This document shows, one piece after another, positions 7,832 to 15,952 of a DNA stretch of 45,787 bases. Both the position numbers and the translations under genes were made by a program. Location of the stretch: NCBI GenBank assembly GCA_905198475.1, contig CAJKCQ010000012.1:1-45787 (forward strand), in the 5' to 3' direction. Under the pieces are notes generated by a model that was given only the letters and a program-made list of their open reading frames with translations, had not been told where the DNA came from and did no database searches. Within the stretch, counting starts at the first letter, position 1, and every line of letters begins with the position of its first letter. This stretch comes from an uncultured Sutterella sp. (lineage in GTDB: Bacteria > Pseudomonadota > Gammaproteobacteria > Burkholderiales > Burkholderiaceae_F).

Positions 7832-9130
7832 TCAGCGGTCGGCGTCCGCCCCGGCGTCGGTGCGCAGGACGTATTCGGGCTTGCCGCCCTTCTTCACCGC
7901 CGCTTCGTTCACGATCACCTTGGCGACGTCCTTGCGGCCGGGCACCTCGAACATGGCGTCGAGGAGGATCCCTTCGATGATGGAGCGCAGGCCGCGGGCG
8001 CCGGTCTTGCGCTCGATCGCCTGGTGCGCGATCGCCTGGAGCGCCTCGGGCGTGAACTCAAGCTCCACGTCCTCCATCTTGAAGAGCACCTTGTACTGGC
8101 GCACGATCGCGTTCTTCGGCTTCGTGAGAATCTCGATCAACGCCTTCTCGTCGAGCTCCTCGAGCACCGTGATCACCGGCAGACGGCCGACGAGCTCCGG
8201 AATGAGGCCGTACTTCACGAGGTCGGCCGTTTCGATCTGGTTGTAGAGCTCCGAGAGGTTGTGGTCGCGCTTGCCCACCACCGTGCCCGAGAAGCCGATC
8301 TCGCTCTTCTCGGTGCGGTGGCGCACGATGCGCTCCATGCCGTCGAAGGCGCCGCCGCAGATGAAGAGGATCTGCGTGGTGTCCACCTCCATCATGGGCT
8401 TGCCGGGATTCTTGCGGCCGCCCTTGACGGGCATGGAGGCGATGGTGCCTTCGATGAGCTTGAGGAGCGCCTGCTGCACGCCCTCGCCCGACACGTCGCG
8501 GGTGATCGAGGGGTTCTCGCTCTTGCGGGCGATCTTGTCGAGCTCGTCGAGGTAGATGATGCCCTTCTGGGCGCGCTCGATGTCGCCGTCGGCGGCCTGC
8601 ACGAGCTTGGCGACGATGTTCTCGACGTCCTCGCCCACGTAGCCCGCCTCGGTGAGGGTGGTGGCGTCGGCGATGGCGAAGGGCACGTCGAGGGCGCGCG
8701 CGAGCGTCTGCGCGAGCAACGTCTTGCCCGAGCCCGTGGGACCGACGAGGAGGACGTTGGACTTCTGCAGCTCGACCTGGTCTTCGAGGCCCTTCAACTT
8801 CGCGTCGCCGCTCGTCTTGAGGCGCTTGTAGTGGTTGAAGACCGCCACGGCAAGCGTGCGCTTGGCGCGCTCCTGACCGATCACGTAGCTGTCGAGGAGT
8901 TCATAGAGTTCGCGGGGCGTCGGAACCTTCTGCGGGAAGGCGGCCTTCGCCTCGGCAGGCGCTTCGCCCTGGGGGGCCTCGGCGCCCTCGGCGCCGCGGT
9001 CGCCGACATTGAGTTCGCTCGCCATCGCGCGCACGCAGTCGCCGCAGAGCAGTTCGCCGTGCAGGCCCTGGAAGAGCGCGTTGCACTGCGACTCTTCACG
9101 GCCGCAGAAGGAGCAGTAGCGTTTAGCCAT
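7832..9130 (-). CDS. clpX: ATP-dependent Clp protease ATP-binding subunit ClpX
   Basis: 432-residue AAA+ unfoldase that feeds tagged substrates to ClpP. Seen: N-terminal zinc-binding domain with paired cysteines (CSFCGR ... CGDC), a short acidic linker, Walker A GPTGSGKTLL, Walker B IIYLDELDK, and the IGF loop for ClpP docking in the form IGFSG (KSEIGFSG). The length is close to E. coli (424). AAGGA lies 10 nt before the ATG. clpP lies 207 bp upstream on the same strand; that gap holds a GC-rich hairpin (about 9168-9198) and no gene. Confidence 0.97.
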   Translation of the reverse strand: MAKRYCSFCGREESQCNALFQGLHGELLCGDCVRAMASELNVGDRGAEGAEAPQGEAPAEAKAAFPQKVPTPRELYELLDSYVIGQERAKRTLAVAVFNHYKRLKTSGDAKLKGLEDQVELQKSNVLLVGPTGSGKTLLAQTLARALDVPFAIADATTLTEAGYVGEDVENIVAKLVQAADGDIERAQKGIIYLDELDKIARKSENPSITRDVSGEGVQQALLKLIEGTIASMPVKGGRKNPGKPMMEVDTTQILFICGGAFDGMERIVRHRTEKSEIGFSGTVVGKRDHNLSELYNQIETADLVKYGLIPELVGRLPVITVLEELDEKALIEILTKPKNAIVRQYKVLFKMEDVELEFTPEALQAIAHQAIERKTGARGLRSIIEGILLDAMFEVPGRKDVAKVIVNEAAVKKGGKPEYVLRTDAGADADR

Positions 9131-9337
9131 AGTGGATCTATCCTTGGTCGCCCGGCGGGTCTCGCGTCCGCTGTGGGGCCTCTGAGGGGCCGCAGCGGGA
9201 GACGGTGCGGGACGTTGTGCTTGTTCTTTTGGGTGGCCGCGCTGGTCCGCCGCCCTTCGATGAGGGGGCGGCCCGGCGGCCGGAAGTGCGCTTCAGGGAG
9301 ACTCGGAAAGCCTCCCTTGGGAAGCGCGGCATGAGGA

Positions 9338-9928
9338 TCAGAGGTCGGCGCGGGTCGTGAGCACGCGGTCGATGAGGCCGTACTCGAGGGCCTCCTGCGC
9401 GCTCATGAAGTTGTCGCGGTCGGTGTCGCGCACGAGCTCTTCGTAGGAGCGGCCCGTGAAGCCCGCCATCAGTTCATTCATCTGACGCTTGATGAGCGTG
9501 AGCTGGCGCGCGCGGATCTCGACGTCGCTCGCCTGGCCTTCGGCGCCGCCCAAGGGCTGGTGGATCATGATGCGCGAATGCGGCAGCGCGTAGCGCTTGC
9601 CCTTCTCGCCCGCGGCGAGGAGGAAGGCGCCCATCGAGGCGGCCATGCCGAGGCAGATCGTGTTCACCTTCGGACGGATGAAGTTCATCGTGTCGAAGAT
9701 CGACATGCCCGCAGACACGGAACCGCCGGGGCTGTTGATGTAGAGCGAGATGTCCTTGTCGGGATCCTCGCTCTCGAGGAAGAGCAGCTGGGCGACGACG
9801 AGCGAGGCCGTCTGATCATTCACCTCGCTCGTGAGGAAGATGATGCGGTCGCGCAGCAGGCGCGAATAGATGTCAAAGCTGCGTTCGGAGCGGCCGGAGT
9901 TTTCAACGACGATGGGGACGAGGGACAT
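9338..9928 (-). CDS. clpP: ATP-dependent Clp protease proteolytic subunit ClpP
   Basis: 196-residue serine peptidase forming the tetradecameric chamber of ClpXP. Seen: catalytic Ser in GMAASMGAF, catalytic His in IMIHQPLGG, catalytic Asp in DTDRDNF, and the SPGGSVSAG glycine-rich strand. The length is that of the family, including a short propeptide. It lies between tig and clpX in the classic order. A terminator hairpin at 10149-10184 separates it from tig, so it probably has its own promoter in 9929-10150, which was not identified. Confidence 0.97.
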   Translation of the reverse strand: MSLVPIVVENSGRSERSFDIYSRLLRDRIIFLTSEVNDQTASLVVAQLLFLESEDPDKDISLYINSPGGSVSAGMSIFDTMNFIRPKVNTICLGMAASMGAFLLAAGEKGKRYALPHSRIMIHQPLGGAEGQASDVEIRARQLTLIKRQMNELMAGFTGRSYEELVRDTDRDNFMSAQEALEYGLIDRVLTTRADL

Positions 9929-10328
9929 AGCTGAGGTGTTCTCGATGATGAATTCGGGGGCTGGCGCGGCGGTGAGGAAGGAGCGGGCGCGAAGAGACGC
10001 GCCCGGGCGGCTGAATTTTCCCCGCCGGGTCCGGGAGGAGCGCTCGGGACGCGGGGAAAACCGCGGCGTGCGCAGAGGTGCGGGACATTATCGCGGAGAA
10101 CGCCGCTTCCTGCACCCGCGGCAGGGCGGACGGGGAGCTGCCGGCCCGATAAAAATAGCAAGGGCGCCTTGCGGCGCCCTGCTTGATTCCCTCCGGATCC
10201 TGCCCGCTTTTCTCAAAAAACTCAAGAATGCGAAGCGGAAGTCCCCTCGCGGGAGCTCCCGCCCGCCTCATTTCGAGGATTCCGAAGAGGCGGGCCGGAC
10301 TTGCGGGACTGCGGTGTCGAGCGAGGCC
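9929..10328. other. Intergenic region tig-clpP
   Basis: 400 bp without a convincing gene. It contains the tig terminator (10149-10184), a second inverted repeat CCCGCCTC/GAGGCGGG around 10262-10291 without a T-run, and GC-rich sequence where the clpP promoter should lie. No clear sigma-32 or sigma-70 site was recognised. Confidence 0.6.
10149..10184 (-). terminator. Terminator of tig
   Basis: Minus-strand hairpin AGCAGGGCGCC-GCAA-GGCGCCCTTGCT followed by ATTTTTAT. It has a strong stem and T-run, about 145 bp downstream of the tig stop. Confidence 0.88.
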
Positions 10329-11681
10329 TTAGAAGGCGCCCGTCATCACCTTGTCGAACTCGACGGTCTCGTCCGAGGTCGTGGCGTGATCGAGGATCCA
10401 GTCGCAGACGTTCTTCTGCTGGCACTGGACGGCGATGTTGGCGCGGCTCTGACGATCGGTCATGATGGACTCGACGACCTGGGCGGAGTTCTCGTAGGCG
10501 CCGGCGAACATCTCGGCGCGGGCCTTGATCTGCTCGTCGGTGGCTTCGAGGTGCTCGCGCTTCGTGAGGGCTTCGACGAAGAGGCCGAGGCGGACGCGCT
10601 TCTCAGCACCTTCCTGGAACATCGTGTCGGGGAAGTTCTCGGGAACCTTGCCGCCGCGCTGCTTGATGTTCTGGGCGAAGTTCTCGGCCATCGCGCGGCG
10701 TTCCTGGGCGACCACGGCGGTCGGGACGGGGAACTTCAGGGCGGCGGTAACGGCCTCGAAGGCTTCGTTTTCGGTCTTTTCGGTGAGGCGGGCCTGGACT
10801 TCGCGCTCGAGGTTGGCGCGGATTTCGGCGCGCATCGCGTCGACGCCGCCCTCAACGCCGAGGGACTTGGCGAACTCGTCGTCCACTTCGGGGAAGTGGG
10901 CTTCCTCGATCTGGGTGACTTCAACTTCGAACTCGACCTTGGCGCCGTTCAGCTCGGCGGGACCGTAGTCTTCCGGGAAGGTCATCTCGAAGGTCTTCTT
11001 CTCGCCCTTCTTCATGCCTTCAACGGCGGCTTCGAAGTCGGCGAGCATGCGGCCGGCGCCGATCTCGAACTGGAAGCCTTCGGCCTTGCCGCCGGCGAAC
11101 TCAACGCCGTCCTTCGTGCCGCGGAAGTTGACCGTGACGCGGTCGTCCTTGCCGGCGGCGTGGTCCTCGGGGGCCTCGGTGTAGGTGACGCGCTGGCGCG
11201 ACATCACGTTGAGGGTCTTCTCAACGGCGGCGTCGTCGACCGTGCAGGTGTAGCGCTTGAGCGTGAGGGCCTTGAAGTCCGGATCAACGATCTCGGGGAA
11301 GACTTCAAAGACGGCCTTGAACTTCATGTTCTCGGCGTCTTCCTTGTCCTCGACGAGGTCGATGCGCGGCTGGCCGGCGATCTCGAGGCCGGAGGCCTGA
11401 GCGGCCTTCACCCAGGCCTGGCCGACGAGCTCGTTGACGGCCTGGTCGTAGGCGCGCATGCCGTACATGGCCTCGACCTGAGCCATCGGAACGTGGCCCT
11501 TGCGGAAGCCCGGCATCGTGGCGGTCTTGGCGTAGTTGCGCAGGTACTTCTTGACGAGCGCCTGAACGTCGGCGGCCGGAACGGAGAGGTCGAGGGAGCG
11601 CTCAAGCGGGTTCACCGTGGGAGCTTCAACGGCCTTTTCTTCCTGGGGAGCCGCAGCCTGTTCAGTCTTTTCTTCAGTCAT
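10329..11681 (-). CDS. tig: Trigger factor (ribosome-associated chaperone/PPIase)
   Basis: 450-residue chaperone that binds the ribosomal exit tunnel and meets nascent chains. Seen: the ribosome-binding signature in PGFRKGHVP (family GFRxGKxP), a central FKBP-type domain (GKDDRVTVNFRGTKDGVEFAGG), and a long helical C-terminal chaperone domain. The ATG at 11681 gives MTEEKTEQ; an in-frame ATG at 11729 would add 16 residues. Neither has a strong Shine-Dalgarno. The N-terminus carries an unusual acidic, Ala-rich stretch of about 25 residues before the first conserved strand. It is the first gene of the tig-clpP-clpX-lon cluster. Confidence 0.95.
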   Translation of the reverse strand: MTEEKTEQAAAPQEEKAVEAPTVNPLERSLDLSVPAADVQALVKKYLRNYAKTATMPGFRKGHVPMAQVEAMYGMRAYDQAVNELVGQAWVKAAQASGLEIAGQPRIDLVEDKEDAENMKFKAVFEVFPEIVDPDFKALTLKRYTCTVDDAAVEKTLNVMSRQRVTYTEAPEDHAAGKDDRVTVNFRGTKDGVEFAGGKAEGFQFEIGAGRMLADFEAAVEGMKKGEKKTFEMTFPEDYGPAELNGAKVEFEVEVTQIEEAHFPEVDDEFAKSLGVEGGVDAMRAEIRANLEREVQARLTEKTENEAFEAVTAALKFPVPTAVVAQERRAMAENFAQNIKQRGGKVPENFPDTMFQEGAEKRVRLGLFVEALTKREHLEATDEQIKARAEMFAGAYENSAQVVESIMTDRQSRANIAVQCQQKNVCDWILDHATTSDETVEFDKVMTGAF

Positions 11682-12014
11682 TTTGTTCGTCGCTGAAAAA
11701 TCCGGGCGCCCTCTGAAGGCCTGCAACATTCTTTTTCGAACATTGCCCGGCTTGGAGCCCGAGAAGTTGGAAAATGCCGCCCGAAATGCATTGGGCGCCC
11801 CTCCAAGGGTGCGCCCGCCTCCGGCCGGTTCGGAAACCTTTTGCTCCGGGGGGAAGCCCGACGAAGGCGCATGAGCGCGCGGACGGGGGTCCTCCCAAAG
11901 ACGAATTCCGCATTATACCGGACCACTAGAGGCGATGCATTTTGTGTGATCCGCCTAAACTCATGCGCCCGCTGTATTTTTAGCGCGCCCGTCCATTTGC
12001 TCCGCCCAAACGCC
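11682..12014. other. Divergent intergenic region tig / lipoprotein gene
   Basis: 333 bp without a convincing gene. On the minus strand a perfect TATAAT (11917-11912) is a candidate tig -10 element, with only a weak -35. No clear promoter was seen for the plus-strand lipoprotein gene. Confidence 0.45.
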
Positions 12015-12611
12015 ATGCCCGCCCAGACCGCCCCGACCGTCATTTCAGCCGCCCGCCGGCTTCTCGCCCCGCTTCTCGCCTCCGCCGCCCTCGTTCTCGC
12101 GGGGTGCGCAGCGACGACCTCGAACCGCGCGCCGGCCGATGACGCCTCCACGGCCGCCGCCGAAGCCTCCGCGCCCGCCGTGCACGAGACCGTCCGGACC
12201 ACCCGGAGCGTCCGCCTGCAGTCGGCGGGCTACCGCGCCCGCATCGAGGAGGTGGTCGCACGCATGCGCGCCGCCTGCGTGGCCGACGACTATCAGCCCT
12301 ACTTCAGGAAGACCGCCTGCCTGCCGGGCGGCATCACCGAGGAGATGCTCGCCGACCGCACGCGCATCACGGCCGCGCAGAAGCGCGCCGCCCAAAAAGT
12401 CTTCGCCCTGACGCACGCCCTCAACGAGGAGACGCGCCGCATCATGATCGAGTCGGGCACGCCCGAGGAGCGCGCCCGGGCGCTCGCCTCCCAGTCCGAG
12501 CGCGACCCGCTCATCTCGGCGCTTCAGGAGGACCTGCTCGCCGGGCGCATCACCTGGGGCACCTACAACGCACGCAGGCTCGAACTCCACCACGCCGCGT
12601 CCGGGCGCTGA
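12015..12611 (+). CDS. Putative lipoprotein, unknown function
   Basis: 198 residues. Seen: an n-region with arginines, a hydrophobic h-region and a lipobox LAGC with the acylated cysteine at residue 31, so an envelope lipoprotein is likely. After an Ala/Pro/Ser-rich linker (32-65) comes a mostly helical domain rich in Arg, Ala and Glu with two further cysteines (in AACVADDY and TACLPGG). No family was recognised. The ATG at 12015 was chosen because it places the signal peptide at the N-terminus; a longer in-frame reading upstream lacks plausible sequence. It runs towards tRNA-Leu. Confidence 0.75.
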   Translation: MPAQTAPTVISAARRLLAPLLASAALVLAGCAATTSNRAPADDASTAAAEASAPAVHETVRTTRSVRLQSAGYRARIEEVVARMRAACVADDYQPYFRKTACLPGGITEEMLADRTRITAAQKRAAQKVFALTHALNEETRRIMIESGTPEERARALASQSERDPLISALQEDLLAGRITWGTYNARRLELHHAASGR

Positions 12612-12657
12612 GCCTTCGCTCCCGGGCCGGGCGTTTCTACTTTCGGCCCGCCTCCTG

Positions 12658-12663
12658 TAGAAT
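12658..12663 (+). promoter_or_regulatory. Candidate -10 element of tRNA-Leu
   Basis: TAGAAT (5/6 to consensus) 19 bp before the mature tRNA 5' end; the -35 region is weak. Confidence 0.4.
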
Positions 12664-12681
12664 GGCCGCTCGCACGAAGTT

Positions 12682-12767
12682 GCGCGAGTGGCGAAATTGG
12701 TAGACGCACCAGGTTTAGGTCCTGACGCCCCTACGGCGTGCCGGTTCGAGTCCGGCCTCGCGCACCA
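12682..12767 (+). tRNA. tRNA-Leu (TAG)
   Basis: 86 nt with encoded CCA. Acceptor stem GCGCGAG/CTCGCGC, class II long variable arm, T-loop TTCGAGT, and anticodon loop TTTAGGT giving anticodon TAG (leucine). Confidence 0.97.
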
Positions 12768-12774
12768 GACAAAC

Positions 12775-12818
12775 AAGAGGTCGGAGCGGATTTGATTCCC
12801 GCTCCGGCCTCTTCCTTT
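12775..12818. terminator. Terminator of tRNA-Leu (also faces assT)
   Basis: AAGAGG-T-CGGAGCGG pairs with CCGCTCCG-G-CCTCTT, followed by CCTTT on the plus strand. It lies between tRNA-Leu and the 3' end of assT, so it may serve both. Confidence 0.65.
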
Positions 12819-12847
12819 AGGTGCCGGTCACTTCAGACCTTGAGCCG

Positions 12848-14665
12848 TCACTTCGACTCCTGAGAGAGGGCCTTTTCAACCGAGAACGGCCAGGCCTGGT
12901 AGCCCGTGCAGTTCTTGAGCTGAATTTCGACGGAGGGCTCCTTCGCACCCCACTTGAACTCCTCGATGAAGGGGTTCGGGGCCGAGGTGAAGGCACCGCT
13001 CGCGAGGTCAAAGTTCGCGCCGGCCGTGGCCGAGTAGACGAAGATCGAGTTCTTGTCGGGCTGGTACTCGGTGAGCGACGTCACCGGGCTGTACCACCCG
13101 TGGCCGCGCTCCTTGCCGTACTCCCAGACCTGTTCGACGGTCATCTTCTTCTGGTCGATTCTGTAGACCACCGAGCGCGAGTACTTCATCTCGGGCAGCG
13201 CGGGCTGCTCCATGCCGCGCGAGTCGCCGTTGTCGAAGGCCGAGACGAAGATCACGTCGCCCTTGCTCTTCTCGTCGATCTTGAAGGCGGTGTGCTGTGT
13301 CCACGTCCAGTCGAAGTCGCCCTCGCACCTGCTGCCCTCGCACTTGATCTTCTGGCCCTTGGCATCCACCGGAGTGAGGACCTTTTCGGCCCAGCCCTTC
13401 TTCCAGCCTTCAGGCGAGGAGAGGATCCACTTCACCTTCTTGTCGCGGCCGATCTTGATGATCGCGGACTGGTGGCGAGAGCTGATGATGATCGAGTCGT
13501 CCTCGGGGTCGTAGTCCACGGAGTTGACGTGCGCCCAGTTGCGGCCCGGGCCCGTGCCCACGATGTCGCCGAAGCGGTCGGAGGCGTCGAGCTTCGCGAT
13601 CTCCTCGTGCGAGAGGGTCTTGCCGGCCTGATTGGCGTCGATGTTGAGGCACACCGCCCCCTGGTCGAGCACCTTCATCACGTTGTCGCGGTACGGGTCG
13701 AGGATTTCGGCGAGGCGCCATTCATCGACGACGTTGCCGTTCTGGTCCACTTCGGCGATCACGTCGCGCACCGTGCGCACGTTCTTGCCGTCGGCGCGCT
13801 TCCAGTTCGAGCTCGCCACGCGCAGGAAGTAGTGTCCGTTCTGCGCGTCGTCCATCGAGTGCGAGAAGTCGCCGTAGCGCAGCGGCAGCCGGCGGTTGAA
13901 GACCTCGCGGCCGAGGATGTCGTACTTCACGTAGCGCTGACCGAAGCCCCAGGTGAGGAGGCCGTCGTTGTTCTGCTTGAAGCCCATCATCACGCCCGCG
14001 GAGTAGAGCGAGTTGAGGTCGTAGATCGGGTTGGCGAACATGTACCAGCGCACTTCGCCCTTGGTGTCGATCACGGTGTTCTGCGGCCAGAAGTTCCACT
14101 CGAGGGCGCCGCCGGTGGGGTTGTTCCAGACGGCGCGCGTGCCGATGCCCGATTTCTGGGCGATGTTGTTCACGAAGTACAGACGGTCGGAGAAGTCCGC
14201 GTCCACCTTCTTCACGTCGACGCCGAAGGGCATCGCGCGCTCCATCTTGTTGCCGGCGGGCTCAAAGTAGACGGGCGGCGCATAGAGCTTGTATTCGTCG
14301 GTGAACTTCTCGTGCTTGCCCGTCGTGTCGATGCGGGTGTAGTCCACGCGGATGGTGTTCATGTAGTCCGCGTAAAGGCCGAACACCGGGATGCCCCCGT
14401 GAGTGAGGAGCTGGGTGCGCGAGACCTTGTAGTCGATCGCCTGGCCGCCCTGCTTCGGGACGATGTGGACCGTCACGTCGGCGAGCGTGTAGCCGCCGTC
14501 GCGGATCACGGCGGTGAGCGGCGCGATGCCGTAGGGATTTCCCATCACTTCGCCGATGTGGCCCTGGACCTCGTAGTCCACCTTCGCGCCCGAGGCGCCG
14601 CCGATGGCCATGGCGGCGGCAGGTATGGCGGCGGCAACGGCGACCGCAATCCACTTCATCTTCAT
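12848..14665 (-). CDS. assT: Periplasmic arylsulfate sulfotransferase
   Basis: 605 residues. It transfers sulfate from a phenolic sulfate ester to a phenol acceptor without PAPS. Seen: a Sec signal peptide ending in AMA (1-20), an N-terminal beta-domain, then a six-bladed propeller. The residues corresponding to the E. coli CFT073 AssT active site are all present and similarly spaced: His269, His379, Arg397 and the sulfate-accepting His458 in WTQHTAF. Cys442 and Cys447 correspond to the structural disulfide that DsbL/DsbI forms in uropathogenic E. coli; no dsbL or dsbI gene lies nearby. GGAG sits 8 nt before the ATG at 14665. A LysR regulator lies 197 bp upstream in the same direction and is the likely regulator. 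The natural substrate is unknown; gut phenolic sulfates are an inference. Confidence 0.93.
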   Translation of the reverse strand: MKMKWIAVAVAAAIPAAAMAIGGASGAKVDYEVQGHIGEVMGNPYGIAPLTAVIRDGGYTLADVTVHIVPKQGGQAIDYKVSRTQLLTHGGIPVFGLYADYMNTIRVDYTRIDTTGKHEKFTDEYKLYAPPVYFEPAGNKMERAMPFGVDVKKVDADFSDRLYFVNNIAQKSGIGTRAVWNNPTGGALEWNFWPQNTVIDTKGEVRWYMFANPIYDLNSLYSAGVMMGFKQNNDGLLTWGFGQRYVKYDILGREVFNRRLPLRYGDFSHSMDDAQNGHYFLRVASSNWKRADGKNVRTVRDVIAEVDQNGNVVDEWRLAEILDPYRDNVMKVLDQGAVCLNIDANQAGKTLSHEEIAKLDASDRFGDIVGTGPGRNWAHVNSVDYDPEDDSIIISSRHQSAIIKIGRDKKVKWILSSPEGWKKGWAEKVLTPVDAKGQKIKCEGSRCEGDFDWTWTQHTAFKIDEKSKGDVIFVSAFDNGDSRGMEQPALPEMKYSRSVVYRIDQKKMTVEQVWEYGKERGHGWYSPVTSLTEYQPDKNSIFVYSATAGANFDLASGAFTSAPNPFIEEFKWGAKEPSVEIQLKNCTGYQAWPFSVEKALSQESK

Positions 14666-14862
14666 AACTCATGCTCCTTTCCGGGCGGTCCCCGTCTTTG
14701 CGGCGGCGCCCGTTGATGGTCCGCCACCCATTGCTCCGGGCGGCGGAATGAAGTCAGTATGAAGAATTCACCTGAAAGGCGTAATCCGAGCCTCTCCCGG
14801 GGTACGTTGCAGTTCCCGTCGTTCGCTTTTGCGGAAATCGGAAAATACTTCAGAACCGACCT

Positions 14863-15819
14863 TCAATCTTCGACAATCGGCACGGCCGCGACGTCGGCAT
14901 AAGGCTCCTTCGCGCTAGCGAAGACCGAGCGCACCCAGACGGAGGCGGGATCGCGGTCGAGCCGCTCGTGCCAGATGAGGCTCGGTCCGAAGACGGTGGC
15001 GCTCCGCGGCCGACCGAGGATCACGAGGTCGGGCATGAGGTCGACGAGCTTCGCCGCAAGCTGCAGCGGGAGCGCCCCCCAGAGGTTCGTGCGGCGCAGC
15101 GCCTGCGCGATCGGCAGGAAGTAGGGCGACCAGACCGCCACGTGGTCGGGCACCATCGGCGCGTCCGCCTCGCAGACCGCCCAGAGCTCGTTCGGGTCGT
15201 TCGAAGGCGCTGTCATCACGCGGACCTGCCGATAGGGCTCGAAGTCGGCGCGTACGAGCGGGCGCCTTCCATGCAGTTCGGCCAACGGATGGCTGCGGCG
15301 GCAGACGAAGACGAAGACGTCGTCTGCGAGCCTCAGGCTGCGGATGCGCTCGTCGGAGGGCACGAACGGATAGACGGCGAAGTCCGCCTCGCCCGCGGCG
15401 AGGACCTTGACGAAGTCCGCGCGGATCGGCCGGAAGTCCACGCCGATCCCGGGCGCCTTCTCAAAGAGCGCGGAGAGCGCGGGCGTGAGGAAGGTGAAGA
15501 CCGCGTTGTCCACACAGAGGATGCGGAACGTGCGCCGCACCTCTGCGGGCCGGAAGACTTCGGGCTCGAAGAGCCGGGCGTAGCCCGCGGTGAGGGAGGC
15601 GACCTCGGGAAGAAGCTCCCGCGCCCGAGGCGTGGGCGTGAGGCCGCGGCTCGTGCGCACGAAGAGCTCGTCCTCGAGCAGGCCGCGGAGCTTCGCGAGC
15701 ATGCGGCTCGCGCCGCCGATCGACATGCCGCACTCGCGCGCCGCCCGCGTGAGCGAACCCGTGCGGAAGACCGCCGAAAAGAGAAAGAGCGCGTCGGTGT
15801 CAATGTTGGGTCGGTGCAT
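14863..15819 (-). CDS. LysR-family transcriptional regulator
   Basis: 318 residues. Seen: an N-terminal winged helix-turn-helix (DTDALFLFSAVFRTGSLT ... ARECGMSIGGASRMLAKLRG ...) and a C-terminal periplasmic-binding-like effector domain starting near residue 85 (RTFRILCVDNAVFTFL). The ATG at 15819 has AAGGAG 10 nt upstream; an in-frame ATG 21 nt earlier lies before that site. It is followed by assT on the same strand rather than divergently, so control of assT is suggested by adjacency only. The effector is unknown. The domain reads most like the family's aromatic or small-acid sensors, but this is not specific. Confidence 0.88.
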   Translation of the reverse strand: MHRPNIDTDALFLFSAVFRTGSLTRAARECGMSIGGASRMLAKLRGLLEDELFVRTSRGLTPTPRARELLPEVASLTAGYARLFEPEVFRPAEVRRTFRILCVDNAVFTFLTPALSALFEKAPGIGVDFRPIRADFVKVLAAGEADFAVYPFVPSDERIRSLRLADDVFVFVCRRSHPLAELHGRRPLVRADFEPYRQVRVMTAPSNDPNELWAVCEADAPMVPDHVAVWSPYFLPIAQALRRTNLWGALPLQLAAKLVDLMPDLVILGRPRSATVFGPSLIWHERLDRDPASVWVRSVFASAKEPYADVAAVPIVED

Positions 15820-15852
15820 GATCGCTGGTCTCCTTCTCATGCTTTCCGTCGA

Positions 15853-15935
15853 AAAGCAGAAGGCGGCGCCCGGATGATGGAACGCCGCCTTCAGATGGCG
15901 GGACTTCAGAGCGGATCCACCCGAAGTCCGCCGGC
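15853..15935 (-). terminator. Terminator after the UreE-like gene, plus second dyad
   Basis: Minus strand: GAAGGCGGCG (15892-15883) pairs with CGCCGCCTTC (15868-15859), followed by TGCTTTTC. Just before it, a second inverted repeat GGCGGGACTTC/GAAGTCCGCC spans about 15898-15935. It separates the UreE-like gene from lysR. Confidence 0.6.
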
Positions 15936-15952
15936 TTCACGCTTGCGGAAGC

